Origin: an uncultured Oscillospiraceae bacterium
Lineage (GTDB): Bacteria > Bacillota > Clostridia > Oscillospirales > Oscillospiraceae
Assembly (NCBI GenBank): GCA_958436045.1
Contig: CAUBIP010000042.1
Coordinates: 1 to 14,345, forward strand
Length of the DNA: 14,345 nt
Direction: 5' to 3'
This document shows, piece after piece, positions 8,884-14,345 of this stretch (position 1 is the stretch's first letter; every line of letters starts with the position of its first letter). Under the pieces are notes generated by a model. It did not search any database. It was not told where the DNA came from and saw nothing but the letters and a program-made list of their open reading frames with translations. The position numbers and the translations under genes are program-made.

Positions 8884-10869
8884 TTAATCGTCATAATACT
8901 GGTCGATGGACGAGACGAGCTCTGTAATCACCGCCGACATCTGCTTGCCGGAAATCTGTGCGCCAGCCATGGCAGGATTGCCGCCGCCGCCCAGGGGCTC
9001 CAGGATCATCTGTACATTGATATCTCCCAGAGACCGGGCGGAAATAATGATCTGCGTATCCATCGGGAACATGACAAAGGAGCACTCGACACCCTGAATG
9101 GACAGCAGCTCATCTGCCGCCTGGGCCGCCAGGACCCGGGACACAGTATAATCCAACGCCGCCACAGCGATGTTCTCCCGGTAAATTTTCGCGCTTTTGA
9201 TGATCTCGTAGCGGGAGAGGGTATCTGCCAGGTCGCTCTTGAGCAGCTTTTTGATATCCGCCGGGTCTGCGCCCAGCTTGCGCAGGTAGGCCGCGGCCTC
9301 AAAGGTCCGGCTGCCGGTACGGACGCCGAAGTTTTTCGTATCCAGCACGATGCCGGACAGTAGCGCCTGAGCTTCCACCGGGAGAATGTCCCCAGCCTCA
9401 ACCGTGTATTGCAGCAGCTCCGTTACCAGCTCCGACGCCGAGGAGGCGAAGGGCTCGTGCAGATTCAAAACGACCTTCTCAATATAATCCGCCGCCCGGC
9501 GGTGATGGTCTACCACGCAAACGCGGATGATGCTCTCCAGCAGCGGCTTACTCTGGACCTGGTCCGGCCGGTTCGTATCCACGACGATGAGCAGACTCTT
9601 GGAGTCTGCCATCAGCAGGGCCTCCTGCCCGGAGACAAAGACGCCTTCGTATTCCGGCTGTTGCTGCAGCTGGGCGATCAAGGCCCCTGCGGCGTTCTCC
9701 TGCAGATCCAGAACGATGCGCACCCGCTTGCCCAGCTTCCGGCAGATGCAGACCATACCGGCCGCAGCGCCGACGGAGTCAAGATCCGCGTTCTTATGGC
9801 CCATGACAAACACATGGGTCGACTGGCGAATCAGCTCAGACAGCGATCCGGCCACGACCCGGGACTTGACCTTCGTCCGCCGATCCGCCGTAACGGTATG
9901 GCCGCCGTAGAATGCGAAGTTGTAGCGGTCCTTGATGACGGCCTGGTCGCCGCCCCGGGCCAGGGCCATCTCGATACCCAGCGTCGCGAAGCTGAAGGAT
10001 TCGGTATAATTGGCCCCGTCCTTGCCGATGCCGATAGAGACCGTCGCCGGAATGCCCGCCGGGTTTTTGACCTGACGCATCGTCTCCAGCAGGGAGAATT
10101 TCTTCTCGACCATGGCCGGAAGGTCCTTGGCTTCAAATAGGAAGAGGTAGCGGTTGCGCTCGATCTTCCGCAGCAGACCGCCGACGCCGTCTGTCCAAGT
10201 GGCGATGCGGTCGTGAATGGCGACGTTCAGGTTGGAAATGCCGTTTTCCGGCATGTTGTTCGTCAGATCATCGTAATTGTCCACCAGGATGATCCCGACG
10301 ACGGGGCGGGAACGGATGTACTCCTGCTTGACGTGGGACAGCTCTGTGATATCAATAAAATACACCGTCGCCAGCAGCACATGCTCCGCACCGTGCTCCG
10401 TCCGGACGATATTGCCCATGACCCGATAGGTCCGGTCCCGCAGGCTGACATCGTACGGGGACTCTGCCTGCCCGGCCTGGAGCCAGTCAAAATTCAGGGT
10501 CGGGCAGTAATCCGTGATGCGGCTTGTGAACAGGCTGGCGGATTTTGCGCCGGTAGCCGTGTGGAAGAGGTCGTTGCTCCAGACGATCTCGCCTGTTCCC
10601 AGCTTGACCAGGGCCATGGGGAAGGGCATCTCGCCTTTGGCTGCCGTCTCGAGTGTGTCCGTCGCGGTTTGGATATAGGCGGAGATCTCCCGGCGGCGGC
10701 GCATGGCGTTTATTTTAAAGTAGAGCAAAAGCAGCAGCCCGACCGCTGCCTCCCCCAGCGCCAGGTAAAAATCTCCGAAGAAGAAGGTCACGGCAGCGAA
10801 GGCAAACAGCAGGCAGAAATACAGGGCCATACCTGGCTGGATCAGCCGACTGAGTTTTTGAGAATTCAC
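8884..10869 (-). CDS. gdpP: c-di-AMP phosphodiesterase GdpP (YybT family)
   Basis: GdpP hydrolyses cyclic di-AMP to pApA and so affects cell-wall homeostasis, osmotic balance and beta-lactam tolerance. The 661-residue product has two membrane segments (about 14-33 and 37-52), a PAS-like region (about 75-185), a degenerate GGDEF domain (about 190-320) and a DHH/DHHA1 phosphodiesterase (about 350-650). Catalytic DHH residues are visible: H358, D362 and D364 in GHKNADLDS, D431 in VVDTNRPD, D454-H455-H456, and D510 in GIVLDTKNF. The DHHA1 glycine motif reads GGGGNPAMAGAQ (627-638), with Asn where His is usual. The frame is open to a TTG at 10896, but AAGGAGG (10885-10879) sits 9 bases before GTG 10869, so that start is preferred. 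It is the first gene of the operon and has a strong promoter. Confidence 0.93.
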   Translation of the reverse strand: MNSQKLSRLIQPGMALYFCLLFAFAAVTFFFGDFYLALGEAAVGLLLLLYFKINAMRRRREISAYIQTATDTLETAAKGEMPFPMALVKLGTGEIVWSNDLFHTATGAKSASLFTSRITDYCPTLNFDWLQAGQAESPYDVSLRDRTYRVMGNIVRTEHGAEHVLLATVYFIDITELSHVKQEYIRSRPVVGIILVDNYDDLTNNMPENGISNLNVAIHDRIATWTDGVGGLLRKIERNRYLFLFEAKDLPAMVEKKFSLLETMRQVKNPAGIPATVSIGIGKDGANYTESFSFATLGIEMALARGGDQAVIKDRYNFAFYGGHTVTADRRTKVKSRVVAGSLSELIRQSTHVFVMGHKNADLDSVGAAAGMVCICRKLGKRVRIVLDLQENAAGALIAQLQQQPEYEGVFVSGQEALLMADSKSLLIVVDTNRPDQVQSKPLLESIIRVCVVDHHRRAADYIEKVVLNLHEPFASSASELVTELLQYTVEAGDILPVEAQALLSGIVLDTKNFGVRTGSRTFEAAAYLRKLGADPADIKKLLKSDLADTLSRYEIIKSAKIYRENIAVAALDYTVSRVLAAQAADELLSIQGVECSFVMFPMDTQIIISARSLGDINVQMILEPLGGGGNPAMAGAQISGKQMSAVITELVSSIDQYYDD

Positions 10870-10877
10870 AAAACACA

Positions 10878-10885
10878 CCCTCCTT
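10878..10885 (-). promoter_or_regulatory. Ribosome binding site that sets the GTG start of gdpP
   Basis: AAGGAGGG on the minus strand ends just upstream of GTG 10869-10867 (9 bases from AAGGAGG). The upstream TTG at 10896 lies before the site and would make the site part of the coding region. Confidence 0.75.
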
Positions 10886-10922
10886 ACAAAAATCAAGAAA
10901 CCTGGGCATAATTAGAGATATT

Positions 10923-10951
10923 ATTATAACATAGCCCCGTTTCCTTTGCAA
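10923..10951 (-). promoter_or_regulatory. Promoter of the gdpP-rplI-dnaB-tilS-hpt-ftsH operon
   Basis: On the minus strand, -35 TTGCAA (10951-10946) and -10 TATAAT (10928-10923) are 17 bases apart, and TGT just before the -10 gives an extended -10. The start codon of gdpP is about 54 bases downstream of the -10. No other comparable promoter was seen within the operon, whose gaps are all at most 34 bases. Confidence 0.85.
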
Positions 10952-10967
10952 GGCCGCCCACCACGGC

Positions 10968-10996
10968 TTGACAGAATTTTCACACCGGGTTACACT
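10968..10996 (+). promoter_or_regulatory. Promoter of the DUF362 iron-sulfur gene
   Basis: Consensus -35 TTGACA (10968-10973), 17-base spacer, and -10 TACACT (10991-10996). The inferred start near 11003 leaves a leader of about 25 nt, with AAGGAGG at 11011-11017 before ATG 11028. Its -35 is only 16 bases from the -35 of the divergent gdpP promoter. Confidence 0.8.
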
Positions 10997-11027
10997 ATTA
11001 AAAATAAAGTAAGGAGGTCGCATTGCA

Positions 11028-12137
11028 ATGCCATCGAACGTATACTTTACCGATTTCCACACGACCGCCGCGGAAAACCAGCTGCAGAAGCTCAAGCGGC
11101 TGATGCTCACCGCCGGAGCTCGCCAGATCGACTGGAAGGGAAAATTCGTCGCCATCAAAATTCATTTTGGCGAGCCGGGGAACCTGGCGTTTCTGCGGCC
11201 CAATTATGCCCGGGCTGTCGCGGATGTCATCAAGGAGCTGGGCGGCAAGCCGTTTTTGACAGACTGCAACACGCTATATGTTGGCGGGCGGAAAAATGCC
11301 CTAGAGCATATCGAATCCGCTTACCAGAACGGCTTTACGCCGTATACCACCGGCTGCCATATCCTGATCGCCGACGGCTTGAAGGGCAACGATGAGGTTG
11401 CCGTTCCCGTCCAGGGGGGCGACTATATTAAAGAGGCCAAGATCGGCCGGGCGCTGATGGATGCGGATATCGTCGTCTCTCTGACCCATTTCAAGTGCCA
11501 TGAAAACGCCGGGATCGGCGGTGCGATCAAGAATATCGGCATGGGCGGCGGCTCCCGCGCCGGGAAGATGGAGATGCACGCTGCCGGGAAGCCCCTGGTC
11601 TCAAACCCGTCGGCCTGCATCGGCTGCGGCTCCTGCCGCCGCATCTGTGCCCACGACGCCCCGGTCATGGAGGGCCGCACCGTTACCCGCATCGACCATA
11701 CGAAGTGCGTTGGCTGCGGGCGCTGCATCGCTGTCTGTCCTATGGATGTCATCGAGCCGCAGTATGACGCAGCCTTTGACGTCCTGAACTGCCGAATGGC
11801 CGAGTACGCCAAGGCAGTGCTGGATGGCCGCCCAGCGTTCCATCTGAGCCTGGTCATGGATGTCTCCCCCAACTGCGATTGCCACGCGGAGAACGATGTG
11901 CCGATCATCCCGGATGTCGGCATGTTCGCCTCCCTCGACCCGGTGGCGCTGGACCAGGCCTGCGCCGATGCCTGTGCGAAAATGCCTGTGTTGGCCGGCA
12001 GCCAGGCGGATAAGCCCCGCCAGCCGGGGCAGGACCTCTTCGCCGCCGTCCACGATACGACGAACTGGCGCGTCCAGACGGCCCACGCCAAGAAAATCGG
12101 CTTGGGTGACGATGCGTATCAGCTTATTAAAATTTGA
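11028..12137 (+). CDS. DUF362 family protein with two 4Fe-4S ferredoxin motifs
   Basis: A 369-residue protein of the DUF362 family, which is common in anaerobes and has no settled biochemical role. The first half (about 1-190) has the family segments IHFGEPGN (45-52) and THFKCHENAGIGGAIKNIGMG (153-173). Two ferredoxin-type clusters follow: C197, C200, C203, C207 and C227, C230, C233, C237. The first lacks the Pro usually found after its fourth Cys; the second keeps it (CP). The C-terminal part resumes DUF362 sequence with PNCDCHAEND (281-290) and SLDPVALDQA (302-311), where C283 and C285 are possible further ligands. There is no signal peptide or membrane segment, so it is likely cytoplasmic and takes part in electron transfer or redox sensing (inferred). 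It has its own promoter and terminator and so appears monocistronic. Confidence 0.9.
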   Translation: MPSNVYFTDFHTTAAENQLQKLKRLMLTAGARQIDWKGKFVAIKIHFGEPGNLAFLRPNYARAVADVIKELGGKPFLTDCNTLYVGGRKNALEHIESAYQNGFTPYTTGCHILIADGLKGNDEVAVPVQGGDYIKEAKIGRALMDADIVVSLTHFKCHENAGIGGAIKNIGMGGGSRAGKMEMHAAGKPLVSNPSACIGCGSCRRICAHDAPVMEGRTVTRIDHTKCVGCGRCIAVCPMDVIEPQYDAAFDVLNCRMAEYAKAVLDGRPAFHLSLVMDVSPNCDCHAENDVPIIPDVGMFASLDPVALDQACADACAKMPVLAGSQADKPRQPGQDLFAAVHDTTNWRVQTAHAKKIGLGDDAYQLIKI

Positions 12138-12169
12138 AAAACTGCCCTGCGGCATTGAATTCGTCTCTT

Positions 12170-12209
12170 GCGGCGCGCTCCCGGTTTTCTCGGCGGCGCG
12201 CCGCTTTTT
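12170..12209 (+). terminator. Terminator of the DUF362 gene
   Basis: Arms 12170-12178 (GCGGCGCGC) and 12196-12204 (GCGCGCCGC) pair perfectly and are followed by TTTTT (12205-12209). The 17-nt loop contains a further short CCGG/CGG pairing. It begins 33 bases after the stop codon. Confidence 0.85.
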
Positions 12210-12250
12210 GCGTATTTGAGAAAAATTTTAAAATTATTTGGGTTTGGAGC

Positions 12251-12279
12251 TTGACATTTTTGCATTATTGTATTAGTAT
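12251..12279 (+). promoter_or_regulatory. Promoter of the GntR-ABC operon
   Basis: Consensus -35 TTGACA (12251-12256), 17-base spacer, -10 TAGTAT (12274-12279). Upstream, 12221-12239 is AT-rich and includes the 12-bp palindrome AATTTTAAAATT (12224-12235), which could help polymerase binding. Confidence 0.75.
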
Positions 12280-12290
12280 CTTAGTACAAT
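12267..12290 (+). promoter_or_regulatory. Palindromic operator over the -10 of the GntR-ABC promoter
   Basis: A 24-bp imperfect palindrome with outer half-sites ATTGTA (12267-12272) and TACAAT (12285-12290), plus matching inner TA steps; 18 of 24 positions are symmetric. It covers the -10 box. Its position, directly before a GntR gene, makes it the likely binding site of the encoded repressor (inferred). Confidence 0.65.
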
Positions 12291-12312
12291 GATATGAACG
12301 AGGAGGTACGAT

Positions 12313-12702
12313 ATGGCTTGGCAATTTCGAAATGACGCGCCGATCTACACCCAACTGGTGGCGCAGATCAAGCTGCGCATCGTCGCTGGGACATTTCAGC
12401 CCGGGCAGCGGCTGCCCGCCGTGCGGGACTTTGCCGTGGAGGCTGGGGTCAACCCCAATACGATGCAGCGGGCGCTTGCAGAGCTGGAGCGGGAGCAGCT
12501 GGTGTTTAGCCAGCGCACCGCGGGACGATTTGTAACGGAGGACAGTGAGATGATCCAAACGATCAAACAGGAATTGGCGCAGCAGCAGCTGGCGCAGTTT
12601 TTCCAGGCGATGGCCAAGCTTGGCTACGCCCGGGCAGAGATCGTCGCCCTGGTAGAGCAGAGCGGCAGCAAGGAGGCACAAGATGGCGATTCTGGAATGT
12701 AA
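12313..12702 (+). CDS. GntR-family transcriptional regulator, YtrA subfamily
   Basis: A 129-residue regulator. Residues about 8-72 form a GntR winged helix: PIYTQLVAQIKLRIVAGTF, then PGQRLPAVRDFAVEAGVNPNT, then ALAELEREQLV and the wing RTAGRFV. Only about 50 residues follow (75-129), mostly helical and rich in Gln, which is the short C-terminal dimerisation part typical of YtrA rather than the larger effector domains of FadR or HutC types. Regulators of this kind usually repress their own ABC transporter operon and respond to cell-wall-active compounds or other stress; the signal here is unknown. ATG 12313 has AGGAGG at 12301-12306, spaced 6 bases. The end overlaps the ATPase gene by 20 bases, and a palindromic operator lies on its promoter. 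Confidence 0.92.
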   Translation: MAWQFRNDAPIYTQLVAQIKLRIVAGTFQPGQRLPAVRDFAVEAGVNPNTMQRALAELEREQLVFSQRTAGRFVTEDSEMIQTIKQELAQQQLAQFFQAMAKLGYARAEIVALVEQSGSKEAQDGDSGM

Positions 12703-13390
12703 AAATTTGACAAAGCGCTTCGGCGCGACGGCGGCGCTGCAGGATGTGAGCCTGGAAATCACCCCGGGGCGGATCATCGGCTTGCTCGGCCCCAACGGCA
12801 GCGGCAAAACGACGCTGCTCAAGCTGGCCAACGGCCTGCTGACACCGGACGGCGGCACCCTCACCATCGACGGCATGGCCCCGGGGGTCGAGACGAAAAA
12901 GATCGTCTCCTACCTGCCGGAAAAAAGCTACCTGTCTGGGTGGATGAACGTGCGGCAGCTGCTGGGTTATTTTTCTGATTTCTATGCCGATTTCCAGTCC
13001 CAGCGGGCCCTGGAGATGCTGGCAAGGCTGGGCATTGACCCGAACCAGCGGATCAAAACGATGTCCAAGGGCACGCAGGAGAAGGTCCAGCTGATTCTGG
13101 TCATGAGCCGGGCGGCAAAGCTTTATCTGCTCGATGAGCCCATCGGCGGCGTCGACCCGGCGACCCGGGACTACATTTTAAATACGATCATTTCCAATTA
13201 TGATCCCGCCGCCTCGGTCATCATTTCGACGCACCTGATCGCGGATGTGGAGCAGATCTTGGATGAGGTGATCTTTATTCATCGGGGGAAGGTCGTTCTG
13301 CAGTCCAGCGTGGATGCCATCCGCCAGGAGAAGGGATGCAGTGTGGATGCACTGTTCAGGGAGGAATTCAAATGCTTGGAAAATTATTAA
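12683..13390 (+). CDS. ABC transporter ATP-binding protein
   Basis: A 235-residue ATPase that should power the permease encoded next to it. Walker A is GPNGSGKT (36-43), Walker B is LYLLDEP (147-153), the D-loop is GGVDP (155-159) and the H-loop is H184 in IISTH. Two motifs are unusual: the signature reads MSKGTQEK (127-134) instead of LSGGQ, and the Q-loop position in YLPEKSY (77-83) appears to hold Glu (E80) instead of Gln. Related ATPases of GntR-linked clostridial operons often have SKG-type signatures, so activity is still likely. ATG 12683 has AAGGAGG at 12670-12676, spaced 6 bases, within the end of the GntR gene. The last 19 bases overlap the permease gene, suggesting translational coupling. 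The transported substrate cannot be deduced. Confidence 0.93.
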   Translation: MAILECKNLTKRFGATAALQDVSLEITPGRIIGLLGPNGSGKTTLLKLANGLLTPDGGTLTIDGMAPGVETKKIVSYLPEKSYLSGWMNVRQLLGYFSDFYADFQSQRALEMLARLGIDPNQRIKTMSKGTQEKVQLILVMSRAAKLYLLDEPIGGVDPATRDYILNTIISNYDPAASVIISTHLIADVEQILDEVIFIHRGKVVLQSSVDAIRQEKGCSVDALFREEFKCLENY

Positions 13391-14148
13391 AACATGAATT
13401 TGTCGCCGCTGCCCGGCCGATGCTGCTGATCTGGATCGGCCTGCCGGTGCTGGGTTTTTTGGTTAATCTCTCTGGCCGTGTCATGGTGGATACGACGGCC
13501 AATATCATTTCGGTACTTCGGGGCATATTGCTCTTTTTATTCGTTGTCTGCGTGATCGGTGCTTGGGTCATGGCAGTTATCACGATGGTCAAGCGGTTTC
13601 AGCAGTCCATGCTCAGCCGGGAGGCCTATCTGACCCACACGCTGCCGGTGAATGTGCACCAGCTGGTTTGGAGCCGGATGATCGTTGCCGTCTGCTATTT
13701 TGCTGTGACGGGTGTGCTGATCCTCGGCAGTATTTTTCTGGCCATGTTCCAGCTGGACTGGGTGGGTTGGTTCTTCAAAAACGCCTTTGATATCCTGCTG
13801 TGCTTCTTCCGGGAGTACCACGGCGATGCCATTGGCTGGACGCTGGAAGTCCTTGCGCTGCTGCTCGTCTCCGGGCTGACCAACTGCCTGCTGTTCTATG
13901 CCGCCTTGACCATTGGCCACAGCTTCACGACGCATAAAATGCTGCTGAGTGTTGCCTCCTTTTTTGCGCTGGAGATCATCGCCCAGATCGTCGGTTCGAT
14001 GCTCCTGTTCTCCTCCGGGAGCCTGCTGCTCACCGTTGCCTCGGGCCATATGGTCCTGCTTTCGTTGACCGGCTTCCTTGCCGCCTTCGGCGTTGTCTAT
14101 TATATCATCACGACGGTGCTGCTGCACCGGAAGCTGAATCTGGAATAA
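13372..14148 (+). CDS. ABC transporter permease (ABC-2-like)
   Basis: A 258-residue integral membrane protein with about six membrane segments (about 17-35, 50-72, 103-125, 156-180, 190-213, 228-251). Between segments 2 and 3 is YLTHTLPV (86-93), a motif seen in permeases of clostridial GntR-ABC operons. It presumably forms the membrane channel for the preceding ATPase, probably as a homodimer since no second permease gene is present. The frame opens at 13336, but AGGGAGG (13358-13364) is spaced 7 bases before ATG 13372, and the extension would lie wholly inside the ATPase gene. It overlaps that gene by 19 bases. The operon could export a drug, peptide or lipid; the family name gives no more than that. 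Confidence 0.88.
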   Translation: MLGKLLKHEFVAAARPMLLIWIGLPVLGFLVNLSGRVMVDTTANIISVLRGILLFLFVVCVIGAWVMAVITMVKRFQQSMLSREAYLTHTLPVNVHQLVWSRMIVAVCYFAVTGVLILGSIFLAMFQLDWVGWFFKNAFDILLCFFREYHGDAIGWTLEVLALLLVSGLTNCLLFYAALTIGHSFTTHKMLLSVASFFALEIIAQIVGSMLLFSSGSLLLTVASGHMVLLSLTGFLAAFGVVYYIITTVLLHRKLNLE

Positions 14149-14159
14149 TGCCGCGCCCG

Positions 14160-14190
14160 CTGTCTGCCCCGGCTCTGCCGGGGCAGGCAG
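14160..14190 (+). terminator. Strong hairpin after the ABC permease gene, probable terminator
   Basis: Arms 14160-14173 and 14177-14190 form a 14-bp stem with one G-T wobble and a 3-nt loop. No T run follows at once; ATTTTT appears only at 14201-14206. It may act as a terminator with a delayed tract or as a 3' end stabiliser. Confidence 0.55.
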
Positions 14191-14242
14191 AGACTGGCAG
14201 ATTTTTGGAAAAGCGGATTTTCGCGAAAGAGAAAAATAATGC

Positions 14243-14271
14243 TTGACAATTCAAAAAACAGGGCGTATAAT
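14243..14271 (+). promoter_or_regulatory. Full-consensus promoter of the tRNA-Thr gene
   Basis: -35 TTGACA (14243-14248) and -10 TATAAT (14266-14271) both match consensus exactly, with the ideal 17-base spacer. A start near 14278 gives a leader of about 13 nt to the tRNA. This fits a stable-RNA promoter. Confidence 0.9.
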
Positions 14272-14290
14272 AACCATGCTCATTTGAGTC

Positions 14291-14345
14291 GCTGGTATAG
14301 CTCAGTTGGTAGAGCAGCTGATTTGTAATCAGCAGGTCGGGGGTT
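14291..14345 (+). tRNA. tRNA-Thr (anticodon UGU), 3' end cut by the window
   Basis: The first 55 nt of a tRNA are present. The acceptor strand is GCTGGTA, the D arm GCTC/GAGC encloses AGTTGGTA, and the anticodon stem GCTGA/TCAGC encloses the loop TTTGTAA. Loop positions 3-5 read TGT, which decodes ACA threonine codons. The variable region AGGTC and the T-stem start GGGGG follow; the T loop and 3' acceptor strand lie outside. Other tRNA genes may follow in the same transcript, but they cannot be seen. Confidence 0.93.

Noticed and set aside
11423..12155. Overlapping minus-strand frames opposite the DUF362 gene
   Set aside because: Both are antisense to a gene with two intact ferredoxin motifs, and neither has a start site or domain.
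14219..14228. TTTCGCGAAA palindrome upstream of the tRNA promoter
   Set aside because: A single 10-bp palindrome with no second copy or neighbouring regulator; chance occurrence is likely.

Overview
This window is chromosomal DNA from a low-oxygen Gram-positive bacterium, most likely a GC-rich member of the Clostridia such as an Oscillospiraceae-like gut organism. The evidence is strong AGGAGG ribosome sites before nearly every gene, sigma-A type promoters, the gene orders tilS-hpt-ftsH and gdpP-rplI-dnaB (both typical of Firmicutes), a surface protein anchored by SLH domains, and a DUF362 ferredoxin-like protein. The taxon is inferred from gene content only.

Layout. (1) 1-618, plus strand: C-terminal part of class II fumarase. 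(2) 660-750: two strong hairpins separating fumC from the convergent gene. (3) 783-2312, minus: secreted leucine-rich-repeat protein with three SLH domains and its own promoter. (4) 2429-3028, minus: HD-domain phosphohydrolase related to YfbR/HDDC2. (5) 3166-10869, minus: a six-gene operon read in the order gdpP, rplI, dnaB, tilS, hpt, ftsH, starting at a clear promoter (10923-10951) and ending at a hairpin terminator (3084-3124). (6) 11028-12137, plus: DUF362 iron-sulfur protein, transcribed divergently from the operon and ending in a terminator. (7) 12313-14148, plus: YtrA-type GntR repressor, ABC ATPase and ABC permease, translationally overlapping, with a palindromic operator on the promoter. 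(8) 14243-14345, plus: consensus promoter and the first 55 nt of a tRNA-Thr(UGU) gene cut by the window edge.

How the genes fit together. The large operon joins two clusters that are separate in Bacillus subtilis: c-di-AMP turnover, ribosomal protein L9 and replicative helicase on one side, and tRNA-Ile lysidine synthesis, purine salvage and membrane proteolysis on the other. The junction is an 11-bp overlap of dnaB and tilS. The GntR-ABC unit looks like a self-regulated export or stress module of the ytr kind. All gaps between genes are shorter than 300 bases.

I found no CRISPR array, insertion sequence, phage gene or clearly new system. The points most worth a second look are the fused operon, the GdpP DHHA1 substitution, the operator in front of the GntR gene, the ABC ATPase with atypical motifs, and the promoter and architecture of the SLH protein.
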